Both the position numbers and the translations under genes were made by a program. A DNA stretch of 7,045 bases from an uncultured Clostridia bacterium (lineage in GTDB: Bacteria; Bacillota; Clostridia; Christensenellales; Borkfalkiaceae), in assembly GCA_937915565.1 (NCBI GenBank), contig CALDMH010000166.1:1-7045 (forward strand). Direction: 5' to 3'. The notes under the pieces were generated by a model. It searched no databases and was not told the origin of the DNA. It saw only the letters and a list, made by a program, of their open reading frames with translations. This document shows, one piece after another, positions 5,957 to 7,045 of the stretch. Numbering within the stretch: the first letter of the stretch is position 1; each line of letters starts with the position of its first letter.

Positions 5957-7044
5957 ATTACGTCCGAAAACCTGTGAATATTCCATTTTCTGACAATCAG
6001 GTTTACTTCTATTCCGTCCTCGGTATATTTTATGTCGGCCCGTTCGGCATACTTTTTCTGTTTGAAAAACAGTTCTTGTTTAGAGTAATCCAAAACGAAT
6101 TTGCATTCGATAAATTGTTCTTCAAAGAAATTTTCGATTTTCTTTTTCAATTCTTCAATCCCTTCGCCCGTCTTTGCCGATACGATTGCGCCGCTTTTAT
6201 CACAAAATGTAAAATCGCTTATATTATCGCATTTATTGTAAACTTTTATGACAGGCGTAATCACGCCTATATCCTTTAAAATCTTGTCGGTTGTTTCCGA
6301 TTGAGAAACGTAATCGCGCGTTAAGTCGCAAACGTTTAAAACGAGGTCGGCGCTTTTTATGCACGACAATGTGGACTTGAACGCTTCGATGAGGTCGGTC
6401 GGTATATCTCTTATAAACCCGACCGTATCGAAGAATACGACGTCAAACCTTCCGAGCTTAACTTTTCGGGCGGTCGGGTCTAACGTTGCGAAAAGTTTAT
6501 TTTCGGCCAGGACGTCGCTTCCGGATAAAAGGTTTAAAAGAGTAGATTTGCCGGAATTTGTGTAGCCTGCCAACGCAACCGTCAAAACGCCGTTTTTATC
6601 TCTTCTTTCGTTTTGAAGGTTTCGTCTTTCTTCAAGCGTTTTCAGTTGCGATTTAAGGCTTTTTATACGGCTTAAAATATGCCGCCTGTCGGTTTCGAGT
6701 TGCGTTTCTCCGGGGCCTCTCGTTCCGATGCCGCCGCCTAATCTTGATAAAGATTTTCCTTGTCCTTTAAGTCTTGGTAAAATATATTCGAGTTGCGCGA
6801 CTTCAACTTGAAGTTTTCCCTCGTTCGTCCTTGCGTTAAGGGCGAAAATGTCGAGAATCAGGGCGGTTTTATCGAGCGTTTTTAAATCGAAAAAATCCGA
6901 TAAATTGCTTGTTTGAGCGGGGGAGAGCGAGTAGTCGCAAATTACGGTCGTCGCGCCTTTTTCTTCGGCTTCGGTTTTCATTTCGGCAAGTTTTCCTTTC
7001 CCGAAAAGCGTTGCAGGGTTAATTTCTCGGATATTTTGAGTGCC
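5938..7044 (-). CDS. hflX: GTPase HflX, ribosome-associated (N-terminus cut by window edge)
   Basis: HflX is a GTPase that binds 50S and 70S ribosomes, and in several bacteria it splits stalled ribosomes after stress. The minus-strand frame is open from the right edge to the stop at 5938-5940, giving 368 residues; family proteins are about 410-430, so about 45-60 are missing. The Met at 6979-6981 is internal, since the conserved PATLFGKGKLAEM segment continues upstream of it. Signatures in order are SPAQ and LDIFALNARTNEGKLQ; the GGGIGTRGPGETQLETDRR glycine-rich motif (6682-6738); a short helical linker; G1 GYTNSGKST (6541-6567); G2 FATLDPTARK; G3 DTVGF (6415-6429); G4 NKCD (6226-6237); and G5 SAKTG. 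A C-terminal domain of about 70 residues follows. All GTPase motifs are intact. It converges on dacF with 22 bases between the stops. Its promoter lies outside the window. Confidence 0.96.
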   Translation of the reverse strand, partial: GTQNIREINPATLFGKGKLAEMKTEAEEKGATTVICDYSLSPAQTSNLSDFFDLKTLDKTALILDIFALNARTNEGKLQVEVAQLEYILPRLKGQGKSLSRLGGGIGTRGPGETQLETDRRHILSRIKSLKSQLKTLEERRNLQNERRDKNGVLTVALAGYTNSGKSTLLNLLSGSDVLAENKLFATLDPTARKVKLGRFDVVFFDTVGFIRDIPTDLIEAFKSTLSCIKSADLVLNVCDLTRDYVSQSETTDKILKDIGVITPVIKVYNKCDNISDFTFCDKSGAIVSAKTGEGIEELKKKIENFFEEQFIECKFVLDYSKQELFFKQKKYAERADIKYTEDGIEVNLIVRKWNIHRFSDVIKSEEN

Positions 7045-7045
7045 A

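Noticed and set aside
5854..6279. Plus-strand ORF of 141 codons overlapping dacF end and hflX
   Set aside because: It crosses the bidirectional terminator and is antisense to the HflX G4/G5 region; its composition is that of a reverse-complement shadow.

Overview
The window looks like a chromosomal segment of an endospore-forming Bacillota, most likely an uncultured Clostridia-type organism. The evidence is the gene content (nadK-argR-recN followed by spoIVB, a spoIIM-like gene and a dacF-type carboxypeptidase), the moderate-to-low GC by eye, and Gram-positive ribosome binding sites such as TAAGGAG. I cannot name the species. No mobile element, CRISPR array, tRNA or rRNA is visible. I see no new multi-gene defence or metabolic system; what interest there is lies in the arrangement and regulation of the sporulation genes.

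Layout. Positions 2-2814 hold a tightly packed forward cluster: the C-terminal part of NAD kinase (cut by the window edge), the arginine repressor ArgR, and the DNA-repair ATPase RecN, ending in a strong intrinsic terminator whose loop holds the recN stop codon. Positions 2815-2993 are a leader with a candidate sigma-G promoter. Then come spoIVB (2994-3992), a 15-bp-stem terminator, a five-helix SpoIIM-like membrane protein (about 4033-4626), a second candidate sigma-G promoter with leader, and a DacF-like D-Ala-D-Ala carboxypeptidase (4767-5915). A bidirectional terminator closes dacF and the convergent GTPase gene hflX, which runs on the minus strand off the right edge.

How the genes fit together. 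NadK, ArgR, RecN and HflX are housekeeping functions. SpoIVB (signalling protease between forespore and mother cell), SpoIIM (engulfment) and DacF (spore peptidoglycan) are sporulation proteins. By inference, the three sporulation genes are separate units in different compartments. spoIVB and dacF share a GNATA-N17-CATACTT box like the sigma-G consensus (forespore). The spoIIM-like gene has a sigma-E-like box (mother cell) lying partly inside the spoIVB terminator. In Bacillus and Clostridium spo0A usually follows spoIVB; here it does not, and genes usually found in the spoIIM...dacF cluster take its place.
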